A DNA stretch of 64,000 nt from Bin5 sp022821545 (GTDB lineage: Bacteria; Chloroflexota; Anaerolineae; Caldilineales; Caldilineaceae). Under the pieces are notes generated by a model. It worked only from the letters and a program-made list of their open reading frames with translations. It made no database searches and was not told the DNA's origin. Positions within the stretch are counted from its first letter, which is position 1. Each line of letters begins with the position of its first letter. The stretch is from the NCBI GenBank assembly GCA_963664085.2, contig CAXXLO010000002.1:1426001-1490000 (forward strand), written 5' to 3'. Shown here piece after piece: positions 25,834 through 35,405 of this stretch. A program made the translations under genes and the position numbers.

Positions 25834-25888
25834 TTATCTGTGTCAATAACGACTCAACTATAGTCAATCCGCGACCATGAGCAAAGCG

Positions 25889-25916
25889 AGCGAAGGCGTC
25901 TCTAACGCCTCACGCT
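25889..25916 (-). terminator. Hairpin downstream of the 35405-25978 operon, possible terminator
   Basis: An inverted repeat with arms 25889-25899 and 25905-25916 has one small bulge and a 5-nt loop. It lies about 60 nt after the SDR stop on the minus strand. The bases that follow on that strand are only mildly T-rich, so intrinsic termination is possible but weak. Confidence 0.35.
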
Positions 25917-25977
25917 TCTCTACACTCTCCTCATTGTTGGGGTGGTCGGGCAGTACGGCGAAGTGGCCGGGGATCCT

Positions 25978-26760
25978 TTACGTCAGCAGACGCTCCATCA
26001 ATTGAAAAAGACTGTTCTGAAACCCGCCGTCAATGACCAGCGAATGGCCGGTGATCGCGGCGGCGTCATCCGATGCCAGAAAGACGGCCGCGGCCGCAAC
26101 CTCCTCCGGCTGGACAAAGCGGTTCTGGGGGATCGTCTGCTCCCGTTTGGCGCGCATCTCCGCAGTCGGGTAGGAGTAGTCGGTCATCTCCGTCTCGGTC
26201 GTGCCGGGGTGGATCGTGTTTACTCGGATATTGCGGTCTGCCCACTCCACCGCCATCACCTTGGATAGCATGGCGACCGCCGCCTTGCTGGGGCCGTACG
26301 CCCCCCTGTTGTAATGCGCCGCGAGGCCGGAAACCGAACCGATGTTGATGATGTTGCCGCCGCCCTGCCTAATCATAAACTGTGCCGCTGCCTGGCTGCA
26401 CAGGAAGACGCCCTTCAGATTGGTGTCAATCACCCGGTCCCAATCCTCCTCGCTCAGCTCCTCCATCGCCGACCTTAGCGTGATGCCGGCGACATTGGCA
26501 AGAATATCGATCCGTCCCAGTGCTTCGGCGGCTGTACGCATCAACTGCTCTACCTGGGAGCGGTTCGAGACATCTGCCCGGCAGGTCAACGCCCGCCGCC
26601 CCAAGCCCTCAATCTCGTCCTGCACCGTGCGTGCTTTCTCGGCGGAGGCATGGTAACCAACCACCACGTCCGCGCCCTCACGGGCGAACGCAAGACTGAT
26701 CGCCTTGCCGATCCCGCGCGCGCCTCCCGTAATCACCGCGACCTTGTTCGCTAAACGCAT
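25978..26760 (-). CDS. Short-chain dehydrogenase/reductase (classical SDR)
   Basis: A 260-residue NAD(P)-dependent SDR with TGGARGIG (about 10-17), an Asn-Val-Ala-Gly strand end, a catalytic Ser (IGSVSG) and YGPSK. ATG 26760 is chosen with GGGAAGG upstream. It is the last gene of the minus-strand operon that begins with the binding protein at 35405. It probably reduces or oxidises an alcohol intermediate of that pathway. Confidence 0.88.
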   Translation of the reverse strand: MRLANKVAVITGGARGIGKAISLAFAREGADVVVGYHASAEKARTVQDEIEGLGRRALTCRADVSNRSQVEQLMRTAAEALGRIDILANVAGITLRSAMEELSEEDWDRVIDTNLKGVFLCSQAAAQFMIRQGGGNIINIGSVSGLAAHYNRGAYGPSKAAVAMLSKVMAVEWADRNIRVNTIHPGTTETEMTDYSYPTAEMRAKREQTIPQNRFVQPEEVAAAAVFLASDDAAAITGHSLVIDGGFQNSLFQLMERLLT

Positions 26761-26817
26761 TACCTTCCCCACCCTTACCGGCACAACTTACCTGCTGAAC
26801 GAGCCTGCCTCTCCTCT

Positions 26818-27747
26818 TCACACGCCGGCCGTGCGCGCGAGCGCTTCATCAATATGCCGCCGGAGCACCTCCTCCAGCGGGGAAATTCGTGCATCTAACT
26901 CCCGCTCGATGCGCCGGGTCGACCAGTTGTAAATATTGGGCTGATCGGGCGCCGATTCGTCAAACGTGATCCTGGCATCCGGCAGATGCGTCTGGATGGC
27001 GTCAGCCCACTCCTGCGCCGTGATCTCATAGGCCAGCGAATTGTAGACCGCGTAGTTCAGCTGCTCCTGTAAACAGAGTTTGGCAAACAGGTCCGCCGTA
27101 TCGTCCACGTGAATGATGAGCAGCCTCTGATCGCGGCGCGAGGGAATCGTGAACGGGTTTCCCGCGGCCAGCTCGTCGATACACCTGCTCTGCCAGGCAG
27201 AGAAGCCCTTCGTCCGCCCCGGCGCGGCCACGTTCGCGATGCGCAGTCCGGGAATCTGCATTCCATAGCGCTCCATGTATTTGGCCGCCATAAACTCATT
27301 CCACAATTTGTGCGCCATGTAAACCGTAACTGGGTAGCAGTGATCATCCTCCGTAACCGGGCGGTCGCCAAAAGAGTCCTGCAGACCGTAGACGGCGATG
27401 GTCGAGGCGTAAACCACGCGTCGAATTCCCATCAGCCTCGCCGCCTCGAATACATTGTTCATGCCCATCTGGTTCACCCGCATCGCCAGCTGCAGCTTCT
27501 CCTCGGATTCCGGCGGCAGGATATAGGCGAGGTTGACGATCCTTTCTACGTCGTACTTCCGGATCGCGGCGATGATGTCCTCGAAACGGGTAACGTCTGC
27601 CACGACGATCTCCACACTGTCGAGACCGGCCACAGCGCGGTAATCGGGATAGAGATCGAAGCAGACAACGCGCTGGCCCAGGCTGACCAGACGCCTGGTC
27701 AACCTGGAGCCGATAAGCCCGGTTCCGCCTAAGATCAGAATGGACAC
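26818..27747 (-). CDS. NAD-dependent epimerase/dehydratase (extended SDR)
   Basis: A 309-residue extended SDR with the Rossmann loop GGTGLIGS (7-14), a YASTIAVYG strand and a YMAHK active site. These features fit sugar epimerases or uronate dehydrogenases. It lies 57 nt upstream of the SDR and 38 nt after the HMGL-type enzyme. It probably acts on a free or activated sugar from the imported substrate. Confidence 0.87.
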   Translation of the reverse strand: MSILILGGTGLIGSRLTRRLVSLGQRVVCFDLYPDYRAVAGLDSVEIVVADVTRFEDIIAAIRKYDVERIVNLAYILPPESEEKLQLAMRVNQMGMNNVFEAARLMGIRRVVYASTIAVYGLQDSFGDRPVTEDDHCYPVTVYMAHKLWNEFMAAKYMERYGMQIPGLRIANVAAPGRTKGFSAWQSRCIDELAAGNPFTIPSRRDQRLLIIHVDDTADLFAKLCLQEQLNYAVYNSLAYEITAQEWADAIQTHLPDARITFDESAPDQPNIYNWSTRRIERELDARISPLEEVLRRHIDEALARTAGV

Positions 27748-27785
27748 AATAGTTCCCTGACAGCGGGTTGCTTGTTCATAGCCTG

Positions 27786-29033
27786 TTACGCAAGCACGGT
27801 CCGCGCCAGCTCGTCGAACTCCTCCAGCGTGAGGGACGGCTGCGTCTGCAAGCGCTCTCGCAGCTTGTCCAGGATCGATTCAACGTCCCGAGAATTGTAC
27901 CGATGCCCGGTCACGTCCAATCGGGCGCGCACCGCTTCGCCGTGCAAAGTCGTGCTGCCGAAAACGACCGTCCGCTCCTGACCGATCACGTGCGGGTGGA
28001 CGCCCTCCATTGCTTCCCACAGCCCCTTGACGATGCAGTAGACATGAAGTTCAGCCTCGTGAATGTAGGCGTTTTCCCCTACCAGCGGCTTATTGATCTG
28101 GCGCCTGAATCCTGTAACTTCCTCAACGAACCTGGACAACTCTGTCAGCTTCTCCAGCCGGATACCCGTGGAAAGGCCGTAGTGCGTCTCCAGCGCGACG
28201 ACGACCTCCTCCAGTTTGGTGAGGCCGCCCTTGTCACCCAGACCGTTGACGACCAGATCCGCCGCCTCCGCGCCCGCGCCCACCGCGGTCAGCACATTGG
28301 CCGTGCCCAAACCGAGATCGTCATGGCAGTGGATCATCAGCGGCACGTCTACCAGATCGCGTATCTTGCGCACAAGATGCTGCACGCCCGGTGGGCATCC
28401 GTAGCCGTCTTCGTAGAGGATCAGCAGGTCGACGCCGGCCCGCGCCGTAACCGAGTAGAACTCCTGCAGAATCTCCCATGGCGTGCGCGATACGTCGGGA
28501 TGACCGTAGGCCACGCGCAGGCCGCAGCGCTTTGCATACTCGATCACTTCAACCGTGCGCGGGATCAGCGCCTCCCTTGCCGGGCCAAGCTCCATGACCT
28601 GTTCATCCGACGCCCAGATCAGGATCGGATGCTGAAGAACGTCGACCTGCGCCACTTCAAGCTCCTGGCACCGGTCCACGTCCCTCTGCCAGTCCGCGGA
28701 CCAGACGCGGGCAAAGCCGGTGATCGCCAGTTCCGGGATCTCGCGCCTGATCAGTTTGGCTGTATCGTAGTGGCCCTGCTCTGCGCCGACATAGCCGATA
28801 TCAACCTGCTGCACGCCAGCCTCGTACAGCTTTTCGGCGATCCGCACTTTGTCTCGCGTCGTCATCGACAGTCCGGGCGTCTCCTCGCCCTCGCGGATCG
28901 TGGTGTCGCGCACATAAAACCTGGCAGGCAGATCCAGCGTGCTGCGCACCTCCTCGGTATGCATGTAGCGATCCAGGCACCACTTGTCGGGCATGTAGTA
29001 AGGCCCGAACTCCGGCCTTGATTTGCTGGACAT
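27786..29033 (-). CDS. HMGL-like aldolase/condensing enzyme (homocitrate or isopropylmalate synthase superfamily)
   Basis: A 415-residue TIM-barrel enzyme. Hallmarks are RDTTIREGEE (Arg42, Asp43) and HCHDDLGLG (His235, His237) for metal binding. It lacks the C-terminal leucine-regulatory domain of LeuA and is near the length of homocitrate synthase or HMG-CoA lyase relatives. ATG 29033 is chosen; a longer frame to 29261 carries no conserved sequence. In a catabolic operon it is more likely an acyl-CoA lyase or specialised condensing enzyme than a biosynthetic leucine or lysine enzyme. Confidence 0.82.
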   Translation of the reverse strand: MSSKSRPEFGPYYMPDKWCLDRYMHTEEVRSTLDLPARFYVRDTTIREGEETPGLSMTTRDKVRIAEKLYEAGVQQVDIGYVGAEQGHYDTAKLIRREIPELAITGFARVWSADWQRDVDRCQELEVAQVDVLQHPILIWASDEQVMELGPAREALIPRTVEVIEYAKRCGLRVAYGHPDVSRTPWEILQEFYSVTARAGVDLLILYEDGYGCPPGVQHLVRKIRDLVDVPLMIHCHDDLGLGTANVLTAVGAGAEAADLVVNGLGDKGGLTKLEEVVVALETHYGLSTGIRLEKLTELSRFVEEVTGFRRQINKPLVGENAYIHEAELHVYCIVKGLWEAMEGVHPHVIGQERTVVFGSTTLHGEAVRARLDVTGHRYNSRDVESILDKLRERLQTQPSLTLEEFDELARTVLA

Positions 29034-29121
29034 TACAGTTCTTTCTCCATCATTGGCAAACGGGTGACTGAAAGGATCTGCTGAAGAGGGCGTGCAAACA
29101 TTCAGTTTCCGGGGGCCCCTA

Positions 29122-30363
29122 TCACAAGAGTTTGCCCAGAAGTCTCGTGATCCCCTCACGGACCAACCGTTCAGCCTGCGGTTGCGGCGGCAGCCAGGGT
29201 GGGTTCCGCGTTGGATGACCCCAGGACTCGTAGCCGCCGGCGGGCCCCAGATCATAGTCATCTTCGGTCGCCAAGTACCCTGTTATCCCGTTGGTGTGGC
29301 TGAAGACAAACGTATGCCGGAAGGGCGACACCGCGTCTGTGTACAGTTGGTACTCTGCAAACATCTCGGCGGTAAACGTGAGCAAACACAGCGCGTCGCC
29401 GACGGCCAGCGCTCGCATCGAAAGCGGATGAAACTGCCGCTCGCCGCTCTCGGCAACTGCCAGCAGCTCGCGAAAGCGCGTGCTGTCCGGGTCCTCCGCC
29501 AGCGCCGCCCTGCATTCGGCTGCTGTCGGAGGCTCTTCCAGAGGAAGGGGCAGATCGAGTGAGTGCGCTTTGAGCGCGCCGGGCGCAACCGGCCGCGCGT
29601 CGGCCAGCGCCCGCGTGACGGCAAACGCTAGCGAGAGTCCGGCGGCTTCACACGCTCCGAAACCGCCGCGCAAAGGATGGCCGTTGATGTCGCCGCAACA
29701 GCCTTGCGCGAACATGAATACGCCCTCAGGCTCACCTTCTCTTGCCAGCAAGGCGCGCAAATGCATGACCGCGTAGCCCGGAAAGTCCGGCCCGATCTCC
29801 TCGCTCAGCCAGTGGACGATCACGGGATGGGCGGCGTGCGAGAAAAGCGCTGCAATCCGCCTGCCGTCCGCATCCTTCGCCTCGAGAACGTCCACCCACG
29901 GCACTATCGCGCCGTCGGGATTCGGCGCCATCACGATTTCGCCGCCTTGCATCAGGCGCCGGTTGTATCCGATCTGCACAGGCGCGCGCCCTGCCTTCAG
30001 CGCGCAAGGCCGCAGCTCATGGCTGGCGCGCTGCACTAGCCCGGCAATGCAGTCGGACAGCCACGCCCCCGCCTCAGGCGTCATTTCGCGCCCGTCAACC
30101 CCTGGCGCATTGTGCGTCTGCGTTGTGGTGATGATGATGTTGCCGCTAGGGATATCCGTCGTCCGCTCGATGCGCCGTACAAGCTCGTCTGCATACTCGA
30201 CGCTGAACGTTCCCATGTCTGCGGCAACGATGGCAAGACGGTCGTCATCTGCGCCAAGAACCAGTGCGCGCGCAAACAGGTCATCATAGACGGCCGGCCT
30301 GTCCTTCACGCACGTGATGACCGCCTCAGCCGCGCCGGCCAGCATGGTAGGGGCGCGATTCAT
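29122..30363 (-). CDS. Neutral/alkaline ceramidase N-terminal domain-like hydrolase
   Basis: A 413-residue protein like the N-terminal domain of neutral ceramidase: TTQTHNAPGVDG near residue 90, HAAHPVIV (zinc histidines) and GCCGDINGH, matching the GD motif of the family. It lacks the C-terminal immunoglobulin-like domain and any signal peptide. Such stand-alone domains are common in Chloroflexota and Planctomycetes with unknown substrates. The start overlaps the CocE-type stop by 4 nt (ATGA), so the two are translationally coupled. An amidase activity is plausible. Confidence 0.75.
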   Translation of the reverse strand: MNRAPTMLAGAAEAVITCVKDRPAVYDDLFARALVLGADDDRLAIVAADMGTFSVEYADELVRRIERTTDIPSGNIIITTTQTHNAPGVDGREMTPEAGAWLSDCIAGLVQRASHELRPCALKAGRAPVQIGYNRRLMQGGEIVMAPNPDGAIVPWVDVLEAKDADGRRIAALFSHAAHPVIVHWLSEEIGPDFPGYAVMHLRALLAREGEPEGVFMFAQGCCGDINGHPLRGGFGACEAAGLSLAFAVTRALADARPVAPGALKAHSLDLPLPLEEPPTAAECRAALAEDPDSTRFRELLAVAESGERQFHPLSMRALAVGDALCLLTFTAEMFAEYQLYTDAVSPFRHTFVFSHTNGITGYLATEDDYDLGPAGGYESWGHPTRNPPWLPPQPQAERLVREGITRLLGKLL

Positions 30364-32186
30364 TGCTTCACCACCGGCAGCAGAAGATGCGACGGATACT
30401 CGGCGCTGTGATAGATAGTCTGGTTGGCCGGCTGGCTCGGCAAGTCCTCACCGACCGGCGCGCCCGTGTTCGGATTCAGATCATAGGCCGGATAGAGTGA
30501 TGAAGTCACCGCCAGCTGAAGACAGTGACCCGGCTGAAAGGCTATCGAAGTTGCCATGAACTCAATTGTGTACTGGTACACCCGGCCCGGCGTGATGGGG
30601 GAGGGCGGGGGACTGTCAATCCTGTCTGCCCCGGCGCGGTAAGAAGCGCGCATCACCGCTGAAGTCAACGGAATCGAGCTGCCGTCCGGCTGAAGATCGC
30701 ACAGCAACGCCACCCAGTCCGTATCGACGCAGTCGCTGGCCGCGTAAAGTGTGATAAAGGCTGTGCCGGTTATTTCCAACTCCTCTGTCAGCGGCGCACT
30801 GGTGTACGTCAGCACATCGGCGCGGCGCAGGGCGTAGCGATAGTCCATCGCCAGCACATGAGAGTCCCTTATCGGATCGGGCGACTCCGCGTCTTCCACC
30901 GAGGGCACGGGATCTTCGGGGTCGTATACATACCGGTCGTCCTCCTCCTCTCCGGGCGGCGTCCAATCCAGCGTCCCGTAGCCGCCCTCCTGCTCCGGCT
31001 GCCTGCCGCCTTCGGGCAACACATCCGCCGCCCCGCCGCTGTGGAGATAGAGGGAAACCTGCTCCATGCCGCGCACGGGCCACGCAGCCTCGTCGCGCCA
31101 GCGGTTTCGGCCCATGGTGAAAATCCTGACTTGGGCATCATCGCCTTGGCCGTTCTCCTCGCCCTTCAGCCAGTAGTCGAACCAGCGCAAATGAACCGCC
31201 CTGATGTCGAGTACCGCCTCTTGCGTGAACTCCAAATCGCCCAGGCGCGGCTGCGGATTGGCCGAACCGGCATGGTCCCACGGACCCACAAGCAGCCACT
31301 GTCTGTCGGCCCCGGGTGAGCGGGCCGCCATCCCGTTGTACATGTACATTTCACCCCACTGGCAGTTGTCAAACCAGCCGGTGATGTGCAATGCAGGCAG
31401 GTCAACCAGTTCGAAGTAGTCCTCGAACGACATCTGTTGCCAGTACTCGTCGTACGTGTTGCGCTCAAGCCACGTGCGCCAATAGGTGTTCGTGCGCCCG
31501 ACCACCTTGTCGACATCCTTGAGCGGCCGCGTGCGGATCAGCTTGTTGAAGTTGTATGGCGAGGCCACGCCCGGCTGATGCGAGGTCAGTGGCTCGAACG
31601 GGTAGTACTGCATCGTGCGCCCGCCGGTCATGTTTAGCCAGCGGAACTGGAAGACGGGGAACTTCCCGTTCATATAGTTCTCGTCGTGCATCCAGCGCAT
31701 GCCGCCGGTGACCGAAGTGACGACCGTGGTCAGGTGGGGAGGACGCTCACGCGCGGCAAGCCACTGCACGGTGCCGCCATACGACCCGCCCATCATGCCG
31801 ATCTTGCCGTTCGACCAGGGCTGCTCCGCGATCCACTCGATCGTGTCGTAGCCGTCCTTCCCCTCATTCACGCGCGGCTCGAAATGGCCTTCCGAATCGA
31901 ATCGCCCCCGCGCATCCTGAAGTACCACCGCATACCCCCGCGCGCTGAAAAACTGGGCAGCTTCCACCATGCGGGGCGCGATGTTGTCATAGGGTGTGCG
32001 CGCAAGGATGACCGGGAAAGCTTCCGCCGCTGTCGGCAGGTAGATATCGGTCGACAGTTTCACCCCGTCGCGCATCGGCACGGGCCTGTCCCACATAAAA
32101 CGAATGTCGTCTTCCAAAACGCCCAAATCCTTTGCTTGCGAAGGCGCCGCCCCGACCTTCGTCGTCTGAATGTCGTGAGTCGACAT
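30360..32186 (-). CDS. CocE/NonD family hydrolase (S15 peptidase-like)
   Basis: A 608-residue alpha/beta hydrolase. The nucleophile elbow is GGSYGG (Ser135), after RTPYDN and GYAVVLQDARGR strands. The C-terminal third is the jelly-roll X-Pro dipeptidyl-peptidase C-terminal domain. The family includes cocaine esterase, acyl transferases and X-Pro peptidases. ATG 32186 is chosen at the family's usual start; the frame stays open to a TTG at 32279, directly after the permease stop. It is coupled to the ceramidase-like gene, so ester or amide cleavage of the imported substrate is likely. Confidence 0.82.
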   Translation of the reverse strand: MSTHDIQTTKVGAAPSQAKDLGVLEDDIRFMWDRPVPMRDGVKLSTDIYLPTAAEAFPVILARTPYDNIAPRMVEAAQFFSARGYAVVLQDARGRFDSEGHFEPRVNEGKDGYDTIEWIAEQPWSNGKIGMMGGSYGGTVQWLAARERPPHLTTVVTSVTGGMRWMHDENYMNGKFPVFQFRWLNMTGGRTMQYYPFEPLTSHQPGVASPYNFNKLIRTRPLKDVDKVVGRTNTYWRTWLERNTYDEYWQQMSFEDYFELVDLPALHITGWFDNCQWGEMYMYNGMAARSPGADRQWLLVGPWDHAGSANPQPRLGDLEFTQEAVLDIRAVHLRWFDYWLKGEENGQGDDAQVRIFTMGRNRWRDEAAWPVRGMEQVSLYLHSGGAADVLPEGGRQPEQEGGYGTLDWTPPGEEEDDRYVYDPEDPVPSVEDAESPDPIRDSHVLAMDYRYALRRADVLTYTSAPLTEELEITGTAFITLYAASDCVDTDWVALLCDLQPDGSSIPLTSAVMRASYRAGADRIDSPPPSPITPGRVYQYTIEFMATSIAFQPGHCLQLAVTSSLYPAYDLNPNTGAPVGEDLPSQPANQTIYHSAEYPSHLLLPVVKQ

Positions 32187-32279
32187 GATCGCGCCCGCCG
32201 GCGACTCGATGAATCTGCCCGGCACGGCCGGCACATGGTCGTTGAACGCAGCATACTTCGGGCACAGACGCCGCGTCAA

Positions 32280-33107
32280 CTAGCCGCTAAGTGACCCCTC
32301 CAGCAGGCCGCGCATGAACAGCTTGCCCAGCAGCAGGTAGACCGCAATCGTTGGCACGGACGCGATCAACGCGGCGGCCATCTGCAAGTTCCAGGGGATG
32401 ACGCCCATGCTGGAAAAGTTCTTGATGGCTACGGTAACCGGTGCCCTGGCCGGGTTGCCGAGCACCACCAGTGCCATCAGATACTCGTTCCAGATCCTTG
32501 TGCATTGCCACACGCCCACCACCGCAAAGGTCGGCCCCGAAAGCGGTAAAATGATGCGGCGGTAGATGCCGAAAAAGCCGCAGCCGTCGATCTTCGACGC
32601 GTCCACCAACTCATCCGGAACACTGGCATAGTACCTGTAAAACAGGAGCGACGTGATCGGTATGCCAAAGATGCAGTAGGCCATGATGAGACCGTTCACC
32701 TTACCGTACAAGCCCATAAACTGCAGGACCCACACCAGCGGGATAAGGATCCCCTGGCCGGGCAAAAACATGCCGAACACGAACAGGAACAGAATCACGT
32801 TTGAACCGCGAAAGCCCCACTTGGCGAAAACATACCCGTTGAGCGAGCCCAGAAAAGTTGAAACGATGGCGCCCGGAATCGTGATGCGCACGCTGTTCCA
32901 GAAGTTGGAATCCATCTGATTCCACGCCTCGCGGAAGCTGCCAAAGTCGAGGCTCTTGGGCATATTCCAGATCTCGAATGAACTGATGTCTTCGAGCGGC
33001 TTCAACCCGGTCAGGATCATCACATAGAAGGGTACCAGGTAGAAGGCGGCAAATGCGATCAGGACGGCATACTTGGTGCTGCCGACCAGGAGACGATTCA
33101 AACTCAT
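32280..33107 (-). CDS. Carbohydrate ABC transporter permease, MalG type
   Basis: A 275-residue six-segment permease. The EAA-type loop DASKIDGCG lies near residue 173. The start overlaps the MalF-type stop by 4 nt (ATGA). The C-terminus ends LLEGSLSG, a variant of the usual family end. It forms the inner-membrane channel together with the upstream gene. Confidence 0.9.
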   Translation of the reverse strand: MSLNRLLVGSTKYAVLIAFAAFYLVPFYVMILTGLKPLEDISSFEIWNMPKSLDFGSFREAWNQMDSNFWNSVRITIPGAIVSTFLGSLNGYVFAKWGFRGSNVILFLFVFGMFLPGQGILIPLVWVLQFMGLYGKVNGLIMAYCIFGIPITSLLFYRYYASVPDELVDASKIDGCGFFGIYRRIILPLSGPTFAVVGVWQCTRIWNEYLMALVVLGNPARAPVTVAIKNFSSMGVIPWNLQMAAALIASVPTIAVYLLLGKLFMRGLLEGSLSG

Positions 33108-34027
33108 TCTTTCTCCTCACGTAGAACGCTAATCAGATAGGGTAGGACGACTGGAATGGACAAGACGAGCATGAAGGTGGCGACCGCCGCGCCCAGACCG
33201 TAGCGGCTGGACCGAAAGGTCTGCTCGAACATGTAAAAACCGAGTGTGTCTGTCGCAAAACCGGGGCCTGTGCCGATGATGCTGGGAATCTCGAAATTGC
33301 CGATGGAGCCGGCTCCGGTCAGCACAATCGCAGTAAAAGTGACCGGCCGCAGCATGGGGATGAATACATGACGATACAGCGCTACTGTGCCGGCCCCGTC
33401 AATGACCGCCGCCTCCCGCAACTCGTCGGGAATCGCGCGCAGTCCGGCGAGGTACAGGGCCATAACGAATCCGGAGAACTGCCACGCGCCCATAATCGTT
33501 ATCGCCAGCATGCCCAGCTTGGGATGCATGTACCAGAGTGGCCGGAAGTTCTCGAATCCCAAGTTGGCGATCAGCAGATTTATCCCCGCCGACGGCACCT
33601 GCAGCCAGCGCCAAGCCGTCCCGCTAACCACCGCCGAGACGGCAAACGGCATCAAAAAAACGGTGCGAAAAAACACTTCGCCCCTGATTCGCTCATTGAG
33701 AAGCGCGGCGAGCAAAAAACCGATGACGATGCACTGCGACATGTAGCCGACCGCAAAGAGGACGAGGTTGCGCAGGTCGATGTGGAAGCGGGGATCGTTT
33801 ACCAGGCGCTGCCAGTTCTTCAAACCGGCAAAGGAGAGGTCAAGCGCCGGCCTGTCCCAGTTTGAGACCGAAATGTACAGCGTCCAGCCCATGAAGATGT
33901 AGATGAACACGGCCACGGCGATGATGGACGGGGCCAACACCAGGATCGCGATTTTGCGATCGTCGCGAAGCCACTTTGGCAGCAGGGCCGGAAGCGACTT
34001 TGCCCTTGCGGAAAGTTCGGAATGCAT
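33104..34027 (-). CDS. Carbohydrate ABC transporter permease, MalF type
   Basis: A 307-residue permease with a 30-residue basic N-terminal tail, six hydrophobic segments and EAA loop EAAVIDGAG near residue 213. It begins 85 nt after the binding protein, across the inverted repeat at 34057-34093. It is translationally coupled to the MalG-type gene. Confidence 0.9.
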   Translation of the reverse strand: MHSELSARAKSLPALLPKWLRDDRKIAILVLAPSIIAVAVFIYIFMGWTLYISVSNWDRPALDLSFAGLKNWQRLVNDPRFHIDLRNLVLFAVGYMSQCIVIGFLLAALLNERIRGEVFFRTVFLMPFAVSAVVSGTAWRWLQVPSAGINLLIANLGFENFRPLWYMHPKLGMLAITIMGAWQFSGFVMALYLAGLRAIPDELREAAVIDGAGTVALYRHVFIPMLRPVTFTAIVLTGAGSIGNFEIPSIIGTGPGFATDTLGFYMFEQTFRSSRYGLGAAVATFMLVLSIPVVLPYLISVLREEKE

Positions 34028-34056
34028 GGCTCGATTCAGGCGCTCGAATGGGAAGG

Positions 34057-34093
34057 CGGGAAGCGGATAGAACTGGGGCCTATCCGCTTCCCG
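34057..34093 (-). promoter_or_regulatory. Intercistronic inverted repeat, binding protein/permease junction
   Basis: Perfect 14-bp arms (34057-34070 and 34080-34093; core GGGAAGCGGATAG) surround a 9-nt loop. It sits 19 nt after the binding-protein stop and 29 nt before the permease start. With no T-run it resembles a message-stabilising or attenuating hairpin. Confidence 0.65.
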
Positions 34094-34112
34094 TGCGAAG
34101 CCTGCGAATCAG

Positions 34113-35405
34113 TTACTCGCCAATGCCGGAGTCTTTGGCAGCCTGAATCAGCTCCTCCTGCGCGCGCGCAACGTCGCCGTGCCCGGTCAACATATTGTTC
34201 ACAATGTTGCCAAGATCGGTCACAAAGCTCTGCCGCACCAGACCGCCGATGAACGGCAGCAGTTCATGCGTCTGCCAAGCGTCCATCGACTCGCGCAAGT
34301 ACTCGTCGTAGAGGCTCACGTCGCCGTCTGTGCGCACCGGAATCGAGCCCTTCAGCGGATTGAAGGCGTCCTGTCCATCCTTCGATGCGACGACTTTCAA
34401 CCAAGCGATGGCGTTGTCCCGGTTGGGCGCATTCTTGGGCAAACCGAAGGAGTCGGCCACCCAGACATATTTGCCCTGATGATCCGGAATGTCGGCCCAT
34501 CCGACCAGATCTTCGATCCCTTCCGACTTGATGAAGCCCCAGAACCAGTCACCCATCAGAATAATCGCCGGGGTCTCGTCGTAGTCGGCGGCAAAGCGTT
34601 CCACCTGGTCGCCCCAGCCGACCTCCAGCCAGTCGCCCGAAGCGTACTCCATCGCCCGCATGTGAAGCTCCAGCGCCTCCGCTACTTCCGGCGCATCCCA
34701 ACCGACCGAACCGTCGAACAGTCCGAGATAGGTCTCGCCGTCGGTCACGCTGTTGAGGAAGTAGTTGTAGGTGTGGAAGGCCAGCGCCCCCAGAGACGCC
34801 CCGCCGATGGCCGGAATGCCGGCCTCCTTCAACTGCTCCGCCGCAACGAAGAACTCGTCCCAGTTTGTGGGCGGCTCCGTGATGCCGGCGGCCTCAAACC
34901 TGTCGAGCCGGTACCACATGACATTCTGGCGATGGATGTTCACCGGCACGACATAGGGAGTCCCTTCGTAGGAGACGTTGTCGATCACCGACTGCGGGAA
35001 CACGTCATACAGCCCCTCTTCCGAAAAAAGAAAATCCAGCCCCTCCATTCTGCCGGGCACAACGTGATCCTCCACAACGCCCACGCCCGCCCAGACTTGG
35101 AACGAGTCCGGCGGCTCGCCGCCCAGCATACGCGTCTCCAACACCGTCTTCATGTTGACGCCGTCGCCCCCGCCGATTGCCGCGTTGTCGAACTCGACGT
35201 CGGGATAGCGCGCGTTGAAGACCTCGATGATGGCGTCGAGCCCGGCCAGCTCGCCGCCACCGCTCCACCAGGAGAATACCTCTACCGTGCCGCTCGGTTC
35301 GGCGGCCTCCATCGACATATCTGAAGCCGGCTCGGTTGCGACCGGCTGGCAAGCGGCCAAGGCCAGCGACACAATGATGAGTAGAACCAGGCAATAGCGT
35401 TTCAT
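34113..35405 (-). CDS. ABC transporter sugar-binding lipoprotein
   Basis: A 430-residue binding protein with a Sec-type lipoprotein signal (MKRYCLVLLIIVSLALAAC), unlike the Tat-type signals of most other binding proteins in this window. The mature part has the family-1 solute-binding layout (FEAAGITEPPTNWDEF, then a DWFWGF stretch near residue 275). ATG 35405 is chosen at the signal peptide with AAAAGGGA upstream. It is first in the eight-gene operon and downstream of the IclR gene. Confidence 0.9.
   Translation of the reverse strand: MKRYCLVLLIIVSLALAACQPVATEPASDMSMEAAEPSGTVEVFSWWSGGGELAGLDAIIEVFNARYPDVEFDNAAIGGGDGVNMKTVLETRMLGGEPPDSFQVWAGVGVVEDHVVPGRMEGLDFLFSEEGLYDVFPQSVIDNVSYEGTPYVVPVNIHRQNVMWYRLDRFEAAGITEPPTNWDEFFVAAEQLKEAGIPAIGGASLGALAFHTYNYFLNSVTDGETYLGLFDGSVGWDAPEVAEALELHMRAMEYASGDWLEVGWGDQVERFAADYDETPAIILMGDWFWGFIKSEGIEDLVGWADIPDHQGKYVWVADSFGLPKNAPNRDNAIAWLKVVASKDGQDAFNPLKGSIPVRTDGDVSLYDEYLRESMDAWQTHELLPFIGGLVRQSFVTDLGNIVNNMLTGHGDVARAQEELIQAAKDSGIGE

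Noticed and set aside
27768..29021. 417-codon + strand frame opposite the HMGL-type gene
   Set aside because: The minus strand carries the RDTTIREGEE and HCHDDLGLG motifs; this frame carries none.
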